This document shows positions 1 to 8,242 of a stretch of 64,000 nucleotides of DNA, in pieces. The translations under genes were made by a program, and so were the position numbers. Position 1 is the stretch's first letter. The number at the start of each line of letters is the position of its first letter. This stretch comes from Streptomyces zagrosensis (GTDB lineage Bacteria > Actinomycetota > Actinomycetes > Streptomycetales > Streptomycetaceae), in assembly GCF_014203645.1 (NCBI RefSeq), contig NZ_JACHJL010000010.1:186001-250000 (forward strand). The letters are read 5' to 3'. Under the pieces are notes generated by a model, which searched no databases, had not been told where the DNA came from, and worked only from the letters and a program-made list of their open reading frames with translations.

Positions 1-1
1 C

Positions 2-595
2 AACCCGAATGTCACCCGCATCCGTACTGACCAGGAAAAGTACCTGCACAACATTTTGGCCAGCGCGCACGGCTCGGTGCTTGAGCACGTGAGCTTCTCC
101 CTCGTGCTCCACCACGTCAGCCGGGTCGCCACCCACGAGTTGGTACGCCATCGCGCGGGCACCGCCGTATCGCAGGAGTCGCTGCGCTTCGTACGCCTGG
201 ACGACCTGCCCTTCTGGTTCCCGGACTGGGCCGAGGGCGACCCGGAGCTCATGGAACGGGCCACGGAACTGCTCACGCGGATGGAAGAGTTCCAACTGTG
301 GATGGCCGAGCACTTCGGGCTGGACGAGAAGGGCGTGCCGTTCGCCGAGAAGAAGGCCAAGACCTCGTTCATGCGACGCTTCGCCCCCGAGGGCGTGGCC
401 ACCGGCCTGGTGTGGACGGCCAATGTGCGTACCTTGCGCCATGTCATCGAGAGCCGAACGGCGCCCGGCGCCGAGGAGGAGATCCGGCTACTGTTCGGCA
501 AGGTCGGCGAGTTGCTGACCAAGGAGGCCCCGGCCCTGTTCGGCGACTACACCATCGATGACGGCGCGTGGATACCCGGCTGGCGCAAGGTCTAA
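2..595 (+). CDS. thyX: FAD-dependent thymidylate synthase-like protein (ThyX family), 5' end cut by the window
   Basis: The frame is open from base 2 with no start codon, so the N-terminus lies upstream of the window. ThyX makes dTMP from dUMP using methylene-tetrahydrofolate and FAD. Seen here: an H-x(4)-EH segment followed by SRVATHELVRHRAGTAVSQESLRF, matching the ThyX signature region (RHR...S.ES.R), then a conserved C-terminal block with NVRTLRHVIESR and EEEIR. The signature is divergent: classical ThyX has RHRxxSxNExSxRY, while here the position after RHR is AGTAVSQES and the final aromatic is Phe. Inference: a ThyX-fold paralogue or the actinobacterial divergent subtype. Activity as the main thymidylate synthase is not certain from sequence. 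Confidence 0.75.
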   Translation, partial: NPNVTRIRTDQEKYLHNILASAHGSVLEHVSFSLVLHHVSRVATHELVRHRAGTAVSQESLRFVRLDDLPFWFPDWAEGDPELMERATELLTRMEEFQLWMAEHFGLDEKGVPFAEKKAKTSFMRRFAPEGVATGLVWTANVRTLRHVIESRTAPGAEEEIRLLFGKVGELLTKEAPALFGDYTIDDGAWIPGWRKV

Positions 596-625
596 CGCAA
601 CACCGCAACACCGCAACACCGCAAG
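596..625. repeat. 8-bp tandem repeat (CGCAACAC x3 plus a partial unit)
   Basis: Three exact CGCAACAC units at 596-603, 604-611 and 612-619 start one base after the ThyX stop codon, and a fourth begins at 620. It lies between convergent genes and has no dyad symmetry, so it is not a terminator by itself. Probably a simple microsatellite. Confidence 0.7.
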
Positions 626-690
626 CACACAGGCACACAAGCCCTCAGATCTGCGATGTCCCCGTCCCCAGAACCGGGGTGGCCCACCCG

Positions 691-2055
691 CTACGGAAGA
701 GGTTGTGGGCCACCACGGTGGGAGGGCAGCGGCGGCTCGTCATCGCTCGGCGGTGCGGCCCGCGGGCCGGGCTCAGGTACCGGCCTTGAGGCCGTAGGCC
801 CGTCGTGCTCCGCTGCGGCGCCTTCGACCGGGCGCGGCGCGGGCGCACCGACTGCGGACTCAGCCTCGGGGGCGTGCGGCTTGGCGCTGGCCGAGCGGGC
901 CCCCTGCCAGGCGCCTAGCCGGCGTACGACGGGTTCGGTGTAGCGAGCGGCCAGCGGGCCGACGATGACCAGGATCAGGACGTACGCGGTGGCGAGGGGG
1001 CCGATCCTGGGCTCGGTGCCCACCGCGAGCCCCGCGATGACGATGGAGAACTCACCGCGTGCGACCAGCGCACCGCCGGCCCGCAGCCGCCCCCGGGAGC
1101 CGATGCCGGCGCGGCGTGCCGCGTACCAGCCGGTGCCGACCTTGGTGATCGCCGTGACGGCGGCGAGCAGCAGCGCGGGCAGCAGCACCGGGGGGATTTC
1201 GGTCGGGTCGGTCGAGAGCCCGAAGAAGACGAAGAAGACGGCGGCGAACAGGTCCCGCAGCGGTGTCAGCAGCCGCTCCGCGCCCTTGGCCACCTCGCCG
1301 GACAGTGCGATGCCCACCAGGAAGGCGCCGACGGCGGCGGAGACCTGAAGCTCCTGAGCGACCCCGGCGACGAGCAACGTCAGGCCCAGGACGACCAGCA
1401 GCAACATCTCGGGGTTGTCCGACGAGACCGCACGGCTGATCAACCGCCCGTGCCGTAGGGCGAGATAGAGAACGACGCCTACGGTGCCGAGCGCGATCAG
1501 CAACGTCACGCTGCCGCCCGCGAGCCCGGCCCCGGCCAGCAGGGCGGTCAGCAGGGGCAGATAGACCGCCATCGATAGATCCTCGATGACCAGCACGCTC
1601 AAGATGACCGGCGTCTCACGGTTGCCCAGCCGTCCCAGATCGGTGAGGACCTTGGCGATGACGCCCGATGAGGAGATCCAGGTGACACCGGCGAGGGCCA
1701 CCGCGCCCACCGGCCCCCAGCCGAGCAGCAGCGCGGCGACCGCGCCCGGGGTGGCGTTGAGGACGAAGTCCACTGCCCCAGACGGGTACTGGGTCTTGAG
1801 GCTGGTGACGAGCTCCGATGCGCTGTACTCCAGGCCGAGCAGGAGCAACAGCAAGATGACGCCGATCTCCGCGCCGACTCCGACGAAGTCCTCGCTGGCC
1901 TTGAGCGGCAGCAGCCCGCCCTGCCCGAAGGCGAGCCCGGCCAGCAGGTACAGCGGTATCGGGGACAGGCCGAAGCGCAGCGCCATACGGCCTATGAGGC
2001 CGAGTCCCAAGATGACGGCCCCGAGTTCTATCAGGAGCGTGGTGGTGTCATGCAC
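691..2055 (-). CDS. Cation/proton antiporter, CPA2 family (KhtU/KefB-like)
   Basis: A 454-residue membrane protein that probably exchanges K+ or Na+ for H+ at the cytoplasmic membrane. Residues about 5-385 are almost continuous hydrophobic helices (roughly 12). CPA2 motifs are visible: SSSGVIAKVL, the ED pair in VIEDLSMAVYLPLL, SAAVGAFLVGIALS and the ARGEFSIVIA motif typical of Kef-type antiporters. There is no C-terminal RCK/TrkA-N domain; instead the last 65 or so residues form an Ala/Pro/Glu-rich tail, probably disordered. The GTG start lies 5 bp after the stop of the upstream RCK_C gene, so the two form an operon and probably a KhtTU-like transporter plus regulator. Which ion is moved cannot be read from sequence. 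Confidence 0.85.
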   Translation of the reverse strand: MHDTTTLLIELGAVILGLGLIGRMALRFGLSPIPLYLLAGLAFGQGGLLPLKASEDFVGVGAEIGVILLLLLLGLEYSASELVTSLKTQYPSGAVDFVLNATPGAVAALLLGWGPVGAVALAGVTWISSSGVIAKVLTDLGRLGNRETPVILSVLVIEDLSMAVYLPLLTALLAGAGLAGGSVTLLIALGTVGVVLYLALRHGRLISRAVSSDNPEMLLLVVLGLTLLVAGVAQELQVSAAVGAFLVGIALSGEVAKGAERLLTPLRDLFAAVFFVFFGLSTDPTEIPPVLLPALLLAAVTAITKVGTGWYAARRAGIGSRGRLRAGGALVARGEFSIVIAGLAVGTEPRIGPLATAYVLILVIVGPLAARYTEPVVRRLGAWQGARSASAKPHAPEAESAVGAPAPRPVEGAAAEHDGPTASRPVPEPGPRAAPPSDDEPPLPSHRGGPQPLP

Positions 2056-2060
2056 GCCGG

Positions 2061-2531
2061 TCAGCCCTCCGCGATGATCGTGGTGAGCGCGTCAACGCCC
2101 TCCCTAGTGCCGACCGCGACGAGCGTGTCGCCCATGGCGAACCGGAAGTCCGGGCCGGGCGACGGGTGGGCGCTGGTGCGCCGCAGTACCGCGACGATGG
2201 AGGCTCCGGTGCGGGTCCGGGCTCCGGTGTCGCCGAGCAGTCGCCCCGCGTACGGTGAGCGTCTGCCGACCGGTATGTGCTCGGTGACCAGATCGATGCC
2301 GTCCGTGCGGACCGCATCGATCGGCGCCGTGTCGATGAGGTGGGCGACCGCGGTGGCCTCCTCAGGAGAGAGCGGGATCGATGCCTGGCAGGAGTCGGGG
2401 TCGTCGTCGGAGTAGAAGCCGATAAAGCGGCGGCCGTCTTGGTGGACGACGACGGACAGATGTTGTCCTGCGTGCGTCGTGAAGTCGTACTGGGTACCGA
2501 CACCGGGCAGCGTTGTACGCCGTGTGCCCAT
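2061..2531 (-). CDS. RCK_C (TrkA-C) domain regulatory subunit of the antiporter, KhtT-like
   Basis: A 156-residue soluble protein. The C-terminal half (FRFAMGDTLVAVGTREGVDAL) matches the RCK_C ligand-binding domain found in potassium channel and antiporter regulators; the N-terminal half (VGTQYDFTTHAGQHLSVVV) resembles the KhtT N-domain. In Bacillus, KhtT gates the KhtU antiporter and binds nucleotides such as c-di-AMP, so a similar role is inferred for this pair. The ATG has a strong upstream AGGAGG. The gene directly precedes the antiporter gene in the same operon and is the first cistron. Confidence 0.85.
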   Translation of the reverse strand: MGTRRTTLPGVGTQYDFTTHAGQHLSVVVHQDGRRFIGFYSDDDPDSCQASIPLSPEEATAVAHLIDTAPIDAVRTDGIDLVTEHIPVGRRSPYAGRLLGDTGARTRTGASIVAVLRRTSAHPSPGPDFRFAMGDTLVAVGTREGVDALTTIIAEG

Positions 2532-2792
2532 GGTTGCCTCCTGGGACGCACGTGGTCAGAACGGTTTCTTTAACGTTATATGACCGAAGGTGACCGCCGG
2601 AACGACAGGCTCCGACCCCTTGTGGTGCGACCTGGTGTGTCCCCGCGCGTTTCCCGCCTGACCGCGGCGCACACCGTGGCGGAACGCACACGGCCACGGT
2701 GTGGTGCCGGTAGGTACAGCCGGCAGATGCGGTGCCGGCAGGTGCGCGCGGACGCCGGGTGCAGTGCAGTGCCATGCCCTGGATACGAGACG

Positions 2793-2894
2793 GGCACAAC
2801 ACGACAGCACGACGCAGCACAGCGCAACACAGCACAGCACGGCGCAACACGGCACGGCACAGCACGGTGAGGAGACAGCACGGCGAGGAGACAG
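2793..2894. repeat. CAGCAC/CAACAC-rich low-complexity tract with a 16-bp tandem duplication
   Basis: This lies in the 389-bp gap (2532-2920) between two minus-strand genes, which otherwise holds no convincing gene. From about 2795 to 2867 the sequence is built from imperfect 5-6 bp units (CAGCAC, CAACAC, CGGCAC). It is followed by two 16-bp copies differing at one base, at 2863-2878 and 2879-2894. The tract sits just downstream of the GNAT gene stop. There is no spacer structure, so it is not a CRISPR. Confidence 0.7.
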
Positions 2895-2920
2895 CCGGGA
2901 TACGGCGGCGTGCGGTGTCG

Positions 2921-3451
2921 CTAGCGGTCTGTGGGCCGCCAGGCGTAGCGGATGTCCGGCTCGTGTTCCTCGTTGGCCGAGCCGTCGGTACGGGCCACTT
3001 CGGTGAAGCCGTGCCGCTCGTAGAACCGCTGGGCCGGGGCGTTGACCTGGAACGTGACCAGCGTGAGCCCGTCCGGGCGACGGCGCTTCGCCAGGTGCAC
3101 AAACTGGTCACCAAGCCCCTGCCCGCGCCATCCGGGGTCGAGGTACAACTGCTCCAGTTCGGCCTCCGCGAGCACCAGCAGGCCGACGACGGCGCCATCG
3201 GCGACCGCAACCCAGGTCTCGTGGTTGGGGATCACCACCGCCCGAAACCAGCCCCTGACCTCGTCATCGCTGTGGGCACGGCGCACCGCGGGCAGCGCGG
3301 CGGCGTAGGAACGCAGCCACACATCGGCCGCAGCCAGCGCGTCACCATCGTCGGCGCGCCGGATCTCCGGTTGCCGGCCCTGCCCGCGCTGCGCGCTATG
3401 CGGCTGCCCGCCGCGCCTGCCGCCCGCGGCCTGTCTGTCGTCCGCCCTCAT
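2921..3451 (-). CDS. GNAT family N-acetyltransferase
   Basis: A protein of about 176 residues transferring an acyl group from acyl-CoA to an unknown amine. The acetyl-CoA binding signature LYLDPGWRGQGLGDQFVHLA (R-G-x-G-L-G type, Q/RxxGxG/A) is followed by the typical C-terminal NAPAQRFYERHGF segment, where the Tyr is the usual catalytic acid. The frame is open further upstream, but ATG at 3451 is preferred because GGGGGA precedes it and the residues upstream have no GNAT similarity. Divergent from the LigD polymerase gene, with only about 85 bp between starts. Substrate unknown. Confidence 0.85.
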   Translation of the reverse strand: MRADDRQAAGGRRGGQPHSAQRGQGRQPEIRRADDGDALAAADVWLRSYAAALPAVRRAHSDDEVRGWFRAVVIPNHETWVAVADGAVVGLLVLAEAELEQLYLDPGWRGQGLGDQFVHLAKRRRPDGLTLVTFQVNAPAQRFYERHGFTEVARTDGSANEEHEPDIRYAWRPTDR

Positions 3452-3535
3452 GCCATCCCCCAGTTGCCGTCCAGCCATCGATCCGCGGCGCGCGCGTCGG
3501 CATAGTTCGCGGGCGTGCGTGGGAGGGTCCACACC

Positions 3536-4447
3536 ATGTCCGCAGCCCCCGACCGGCAGGCCGTGCAGGTGGACGGCCATCGGCTGGCCCTGACCCATCT
3601 CCGTAAGACGCTCTTCCCGGCCTCGGAGCACACCAAGGCCGAGCTCTTGCACTACTACGCACGCATCGCGGAGCTGATGCTGCCACACACCACTGACCGG
3701 GCGGCGTCCTTCGTGCGGGCCCCGGACGGCGTGGAGGGCGAGCGCTGGTACGCGAAGAATCCGCCGCCGGGCGCTCCCGAGTGGGTGACCATCACCTCAG
3801 TGCCCGGCACGGAGGGCCCAGCTCCGTATGTCGTCGTGGACTCGACCGCGACCTTGGTGGCGATGGCCAACCTCGGGGCGTATGAGGTGCATGTGCCGCA
3901 GTGGACGACCAGCACCGGGCCCGATGTGCACGACCGCATCGTCTTCGACCTCGATCCGGGCCCCGGCACCGATGTCACCGACTGCTGCCGCGTAGCGCTT
4001 CCGCTGCGTGACGCGCTCGCCGCCGACGGTCTGACGGCCTGTGCGGTCACCTCCGGTTCCAAGGGCCTGCACCTGTACGTGCCGCTGGAGCCGACCCCTG
4101 GCGACGCCGCGGTGGCCTATGCCAAGCGGATGGCCGGGCGGATGCGCGCGCAGTTGCCGGATCTCGCGGTGGCGACGATGGCGCGCGCCGCGCGGCACGG
4201 CAAGGTGTTCATCGACTGGTCGCAGAACACCTCGGCGAAGACCACGGCCGCGCCGTACACACTGCGCGTCCGCGACCGCCCGGGCGTTGCGACGCCGATC
4301 GACTGGGACGAGGTCGCCTCGTGCGAGCAGTCCGCCGTGTTGCGCTTCGGGCCCGATGAGGTGCTGGAGCGCATCGACGGGCCCGGCCCCGATCCGCTGG
4401 CACCGCTCACCGATAAGTCGGCACGCGCACCACTGCCTGACGACTGA
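3536..4447 (+). CDS. LigD-type polymerase/primase domain protein (NHEJ polymerase)
   Basis: A 303-residue stand-alone LigD polymerase domain (archaeo-eukaryotic primase superfamily). In bacterial non-homologous end joining it fills or extends DNA ends, adding ribonucleotides, together with Ku and a ligase. Key motifs: the catalytic acidic pair in FDLDPGPG, the SGSKGLHLYVPL segment with the catalytic-pocket His, and the later VFIDWSQNTSAKT block with the third metal Asp. ATG 3536 is chosen over the in-frame upstream GTG because GGGAGGG sits 8 nt before it. No ku, ligase or nuclease domain is fused or adjacent. Streptomyces commonly carry such split LigD domains. Confidence 0.9.
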   Translation: MSAAPDRQAVQVDGHRLALTHLRKTLFPASEHTKAELLHYYARIAELMLPHTTDRAASFVRAPDGVEGERWYAKNPPPGAPEWVTITSVPGTEGPAPYVVVDSTATLVAMANLGAYEVHVPQWTTSTGPDVHDRIVFDLDPGPGTDVTDCCRVALPLRDALAADGLTACAVTSGSKGLHLYVPLEPTPGDAAVAYAKRMAGRMRAQLPDLAVATMARAARHGKVFIDWSQNTSAKTTAAPYTLRVRDRPGVATPIDWDEVASCEQSAVLRFGPDEVLERIDGPGPDPLAPLTDKSARAPLPDD

Positions 4448-4570
4448 AGGGTCGCCAGGTGGGCACCACACGGCCGCCTGGTGCCCCCACGAGACGGCTG
4501 CGGCTCACGCACGGCGAGGGCCGCGGCGTGAACGGCCACCCGCGTCCGCGGCCTGCGCCGCGCACGCCGA

Positions 4571-4603
4571 GGTCTCCGCCGCTGTCGGGGTGCGGCGGAG
4601 ACC
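4571..4603. terminator. Bidirectional terminator hairpin between convergent genes
   Basis: A perfect 12-bp stem (GGTCTCCGCCGC at 4571-4582 with GCGGCGGAGACC at 4592-4603) and a 9-nt loop lie between the LigD polymerase gene and the oppositely oriented PRC-barrel gene. No U-tract, as is usual for streptomycete terminators. Confidence 0.75.
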
Positions 4604-4679
4604 ATCGGGCGGTCGCTGGGTCATGTACTTACTGGTTGGCCCGTTGGTCGGGGAGTTCCTTAGCGGAGGGACGGCCGGG

Positions 4680-5666
4680 TCATCGCAGGCCCTCGGGCCC
4701 CCCCTTGCCGCGGCGAGCGCGCTCGGTGCCCTCGCCACCTTCGTACTCGACCTCCTCCTTGCGGAGCTGCGCCGAGATCTCCTCCTGCTCGGTGACCCGC
4801 TCGGTCTCCAACCGGACGCGCTCCACCGGCACGGTCTCCTTGCGGACCACGGCCTGCTCCCCGTGCAGCGTGATTTCCACCTGCCCGGCCTCGATCCGCC
4901 CCGCGCGACTGTGCCGTCCCGCGTCCTCGGCGGAAATCGGCTCACGGGTGAGGTGGACCTCTTCGTGGCTCAGGGGCACGGTGCGGGTCACGTCCTCGGT
5001 GACCACGTGCTTACGTAGCCGGGCGCGGCCGGTCTCGTGCTCCTCTGTGCCGACCCGGAGCTGTTCCTCGGACAGGATCATCTCCTGGACGCCTTCCTTG
5101 GCCTCGCGGGCTGCCCTGGCGTCCCGAGCGGACTTCCCGGTTTCCTCGCCCCCTTCGGCGCTGCGCCCGGCGCCGGCGCCGACGAGCTTGGGGCCCTGAG
5201 CCTCGGCGCGCTGGCCGGAGTTTCCCATTCCGTATCCGGCAGCCCCGGCGACGCCGCTGCTGGCGGCGTTGGCGTCGCTGCCCATGGCAGTGCCGGTGCC
5301 GCCTGCGGTGCCCGCGGCTTGCCCTTGGCCCGTGGTCCGCCGCCCTGGCTGCTTGAGGCCGTAGTGTCGGTAGAGCTCCGTTTCCTCCTCCGGCGACAGG
5401 TGCCCTGCGGCATCGATGCGCGGAGCGTCCTTGATTTCGTCCTTGCTGTACGGAACCCGCAGGTCACCGCCCGAGTGCTGGGCGCCCGCGAGCGGGACGA
5501 AGGTCTCCTTCATGCCGAAGAGTCCGGTACGAACCGTTATCCATTCCGGAACGCCGGTGATGTCATCGCTGTACACCTGCTGCACCGATCCGACCTTTTG
5601 GCCATCCGGGTCAACCACGTGCATGCCTGACAGCTCCTGCGGGGTGTCGCCCTGGGGTGCAGTCAT
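4680..5666 (-). CDS. PRC-barrel plus DUF2382 (YsnF-type) domain protein, probable stress protein
   Basis: A 328-residue soluble protein. Residues about 10-85 form a PRC-barrel (VVDPDGQKVGSVQQVYSD, WITVRTGLFGMKETFVPL, RVPYSKDEIKDAPRID). Residues about 115-200 are an Ala/Gly-rich, probably disordered linker. Residues about 205-315 are a DUF2382 domain with the repeated charged hallmarks EEQLRVGTEEHETGRARLRKHV, REPISAEDA and EEVEYEG. Such proteins are common in Streptomyces and Deinococcus and are associated with general stress; no enzymatic activity is known. ATG 5666 has a strong AAAGGAGA. The frame is open far upstream (to 6395) but that part has no family similarity. Monocistronic. Confidence 0.88.
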   Translation of the reverse strand: MTAPQGDTPQELSGMHVVDPDGQKVGSVQQVYSDDITGVPEWITVRTGLFGMKETFVPLAGAQHSGGDLRVPYSKDEIKDAPRIDAAGHLSPEEETELYRHYGLKQPGRRTTGQGQAAGTAGGTGTAMGSDANAASSGVAGAAGYGMGNSGQRAEAQGPKLVGAGAGRSAEGGEETGKSARDARAAREAKEGVQEMILSEEQLRVGTEEHETGRARLRKHVVTEDVTRTVPLSHEEVHLTREPISAEDAGRHSRAGRIEAGQVEITLHGEQAVVRKETVPVERVRLETERVTEQEEISAQLRKEEVEYEGGEGTERARRGKGGPEGLR

Positions 5667-5990
5667 CGCCACTGTCTCCTTTCGCGCGAAGCACGCGCCA
5701 ACACGGCTGGGCGTGCTTCTCTCCATTGCGCGCGTCCAGCAAGCGCACGGCGACCGCAGGCGCCCCTCACGACGCCGGCCACCACCTCGCCGGGACGCGT
5801 CTCGGGGCTCTATGAGCGCTCCATACCGGGGCGATCCAGGAAATTGAGACGTACTCCGTTCGAGTGAACGCATGGCGCGACTTATGGGGCATTGTTGGAC
5901 GTGTCGCTCGCAGCGCACCACGGAGCAGATAGGAGGCGGCGGGGCAAGGGAGCAGTGCGCGGTTGCAGGCCGCGCAGGTGGAAGACCAAA

Positions 5991-6033
5991 CGGCGTGGGG
6001 GCGGCGCCCGTGCGGGGCGCCGCCCCCACGCCG
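5991..6033. terminator. Strong hairpin terminator downstream of the acyl-CoA dehydrogenase gene
   Basis: A perfect 18-bp stem (5991-6008 with 6016-6033) and a 7-nt loop, about 100 bp past the dehydrogenase stop. It is the main element in the 470-bp gap 5667-6136, which otherwise holds only the promoter region of the PRC-barrel gene. Confidence 0.85.
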
Positions 6034-6136
6034 CGCGGTAGGGGTGAAACGGTCCGGCCGCCGACCGGCGGTGGGGCGCGGTGACAGCGCCGTGACCCGC
6101 CCGCTGGCAGCGGTGGGCGGCTACGGCGCCGCCGCG

Positions 6137-7363
6137 TCAGCGGATGGGCATCCCGGCCAGGGTGCGAGCGATGACCAGGCGCTGGATCTCGCTGGTCCCC
6201 TCGAAAATGGTGTAGATCGCGCTGTCGCGGTGCATGCGCTCGACCGGGTACTCGCGGGTGTAGCCGTTGCCACCGAAGATCTGTATCGCCTGGGCCGTGA
6301 CCTTCTTGGCGGTCTCGCTGGCGAACAGCTTCGACATGGAGCCCTCGGCTGAGGTGAACGGCTTGCCGGCCGATGCCATCCAGGAGGCGCGCCACACCAG
6401 CAGCCGGGCCGCGTCGATCTGGGTACGCATGTCGGCGAGTTGGAAGGCGACGCCTTGGTTGTCGATGATCGGGCGGCCGAACTGGGTGCGGGTCTTGGCG
6501 TACTCCAGGGCTTCCTCGTACGCGGCACGCGCCGTGCCGACCGCCATCGCACCGACCGCCGGGCGCGAGGCCTCAAAGGTGGCCATGGCCGCGTTCTTCA
6601 CCCGCTCACCCCCAGACCTGGCCTTCTCCTTGGCCCGGGCCAGCCGCTCGTCCAGCTTGCTCTTGCCGCCGAGCAGGCAACTGCCGGGGATGCGGACGTC
6701 CTCCAGGACCACCTCGGCCGTGTGCGAGGCGCGGATGCCGTGCTTGAGGAACTTCTGCCCCTGCGACAGGCCCGGGGTGTTCGGCGGGATGATGAAGGAG
6801 GCGTGTCCCTTCGAGCCCAACTCGGGGTCCACGACGGCGACCACGACATGGATGGTGGCGATGCCACCGTTGGTCGCCCAGGTCTTGGTGCCGTTGAGCA
6901 CCCACTCGTCCTTGGCCTCGTCGTAGACGGCGCGCGTGCGCATCGCGCCCACGTCCGAGCCGGCGTCGGGCTCCGATGAGCAAAAGGCACCGACCTTGAC
7001 GTCGGACGCATCGCCGTACATCTGCGGCACCCAGGTGCCGATCTGCTCCTCGGTGCCGTTGGCCAGCACACCTACGGCGGCAAGCCCGGTACCGACGATG
7101 GACAGGGCGATGCCCGCGTCACCCCAAAAAAGTTCCTCCATGGTCATGGGGATGCCAAGACCGGTGGGATCGAAGAACTGCTGGGCGTAGAAATCCAACG
7201 AATACAGGCCGATCTTGGCGGCCTCTTGGATGATCGGCCAAGGGGTCTCCTCGCGCTCATCCCACTCAGCGGCAGCCGGGCGCATGACGTCCTGCGCGAA
7301 TCCGTGAATCCAATCGCGTACGGACTTCTGTTCATCGTTGAGTTCGAAAGAGAACTCCGGCAT
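6137..7363 (-). CDS. Acyl-CoA dehydrogenase family protein
   Basis: A 408-residue flavoprotein of usual length, oxidising an acyl-CoA to the 2,3-enoyl-CoA and passing electrons to ETF. Domains: N-terminal helical (about 8-120), middle beta domain with CSSEPDAGSDVGAMRTRA and WVLNGTKTWATNGG (about 125-225), C-terminal helical (about 255-400) with TRTQFGRPI, FGGNGYTREYPVERMHRD and the catalytic Glu388 in YTIFEGTSEIQR. The Glu is in the short/medium-chain position. ATG 7363 follows GGAGGGG. It is divergent from a TetR regulator, with an inverted repeat 29 bp upstream of its start, so it is probably under that regulator. Exact chain-length substrate unknown. Confidence 0.93.
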   Translation of the reverse strand: MPEFSFELNDEQKSVRDWIHGFAQDVMRPAAAEWDEREETPWPIIQEAAKIGLYSLDFYAQQFFDPTGLGIPMTMEELFWGDAGIALSIVGTGLAAVGVLANGTEEQIGTWVPQMYGDASDVKVGAFCSSEPDAGSDVGAMRTRAVYDEAKDEWVLNGTKTWATNGGIATIHVVVAVVDPELGSKGHASFIIPPNTPGLSQGQKFLKHGIRASHTAEVVLEDVRIPGSCLLGGKSKLDERLARAKEKARSGGERVKNAAMATFEASRPAVGAMAVGTARAAYEEALEYAKTRTQFGRPIIDNQGVAFQLADMRTQIDAARLLVWRASWMASAGKPFTSAEGSMSKLFASETAKKVTAQAIQIFGGNGYTREYPVERMHRDSAIYTIFEGTSEIQRLVIARTLAGMPIR

Positions 7364-7391
7364 GATCCCCTCCAGCCGTTCATTACCTACG

Positions 7392-7409
7392 GTAACAGGA
7401 GTCTGTTAC
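7392..7409. promoter_or_regulatory. Inverted repeat operator candidate (GTAACAG-N4-CTGTTAC)
   Basis: A perfect 7-bp inverted repeat between the divergent acyl-CoA dehydrogenase and tetR genes. It lies close to the dehydrogenase start, where promoter elements are expected. Size and symmetry fit a TetR dimer site; the assignment to the neighbouring regulator is inferred. Confidence 0.6.
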
Positions 7410-7523
7410 TCATCAGTAGCTGGTGTCAACTCCCTGGTCGCAGGGCCGGTTCCCGGCACCCGTCCCAGGCGGAGTGTTACGTTTCGCGGGCGGTACGGAA
7501 CACCGGGGGTGGGAGGCACGACC

Positions 7524-8177
7524 ATGGACACCACACAGCGCGATGAGCAGCAGCGCGCCACCGAGGCGCGCAGACGCGAACTGCTGGAGGCCGCAGACAG
7601 AGTGGTGTTGCGCGAGGGCCCCGGAGCCTCGATGAACGCCATCGCTGCCGAGGCCGGGATCACCAAGCCGATCCTCTACCGGCACTTCGGCGACAAGGGC
7701 GGCTTGTACCGTGCGCTCGCCGTCCGACACACCGATGCCCTGCTCGCCGCCCTGCGTGCGGCCCTGGACGCCCCGGCTCGCCGCCGGGCCCGGGTCGAGG
7801 CCACCTTGGACACCTACCTCGCGGCGATCGAGGCCCGGCCGCAGGTCTACCGCTTCCTCATGCACCCGGCCGACGACCAGAGCGAGGGCCAACAGCCCGA
7901 AGGCGGCTTCGACGTCGGGCGGCACACCGCCCCGCTGCTGCGCAGGCTCGGCGAGGAGTTGGCCCAGGTGATCGCCGAGCGGGTGGATCTCGGTCCCGGC
8001 AGCGACGAAAAGGCCCGGGTATGGGGGCATGGCATCGTCGGCATGATGCACGCCGCGGGCGACTGGTGGCTTGGGGAACGCCCCTTGCCCCGCGAGCAGT
8101 TGGTCAGCCACCTGACGGATCTGTTGTGGGGACAGCTCGCCGTCGCGGGCGACCGGGTGGGCGGCCCGGCGTTCTAG
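7524..8177 (+). CDS. TetR family transcriptional regulator
   Basis: A 217-residue one-component repressor-type protein. The N-terminal helix-turn-helix is clear at about residues 15-65 (RRELLEAADRVVLREG, NAIAAEAGITKPILYRHF, the canonical K.xlYrHF recognition helix). The rest is an all-helical ligand-binding domain with no recognisable signature; an actinobacterial TetR_C pattern (LDTYLAAIEARPQVYRFLMH) suggests a fatty-acid-metabolism group. ATG 7524 has GGGAGG at 7511-7516. It is divergent from the acyl-CoA dehydrogenase gene, and a perfect inverted repeat lies between them. Acyl-CoA or fatty acid as inducer is a guess from context. Confidence 0.9.
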   Translation: MDTTQRDEQQRATEARRRELLEAADRVVLREGPGASMNAIAAEAGITKPILYRHFGDKGGLYRALAVRHTDALLAALRAALDAPARRRARVEATLDTYLAAIEARPQVYRFLMHPADDQSEGQQPEGGFDVGRHTAPLLRRLGEELAQVIAERVDLGPGSDEKARVWGHGIVGMMHAAGDWWLGERPLPREQLVSHLTDLLWGQLAVAGDRVGGPAF

Positions 8178-8242
8178 GCGGCCAGCGCACGGCCGCACCG
8201 CAACTCCCCGGCGCCAACCGGCCCGGCCGCGCGCCTGGCTCG

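Noticed and set aside
2793..2894. Possible CRISPR or MITE
   Set aside because: Units are 5-6 bp without spacers, and no terminal inverted repeats or cas genes are seen.
5667..6395. N-terminal extension of the PRC-barrel/DUF2382 protein
   Set aside because: The extension overlaps the antisense acyl-CoA dehydrogenase gene and a terminator; ATG 5666 has an excellent ribosome site.
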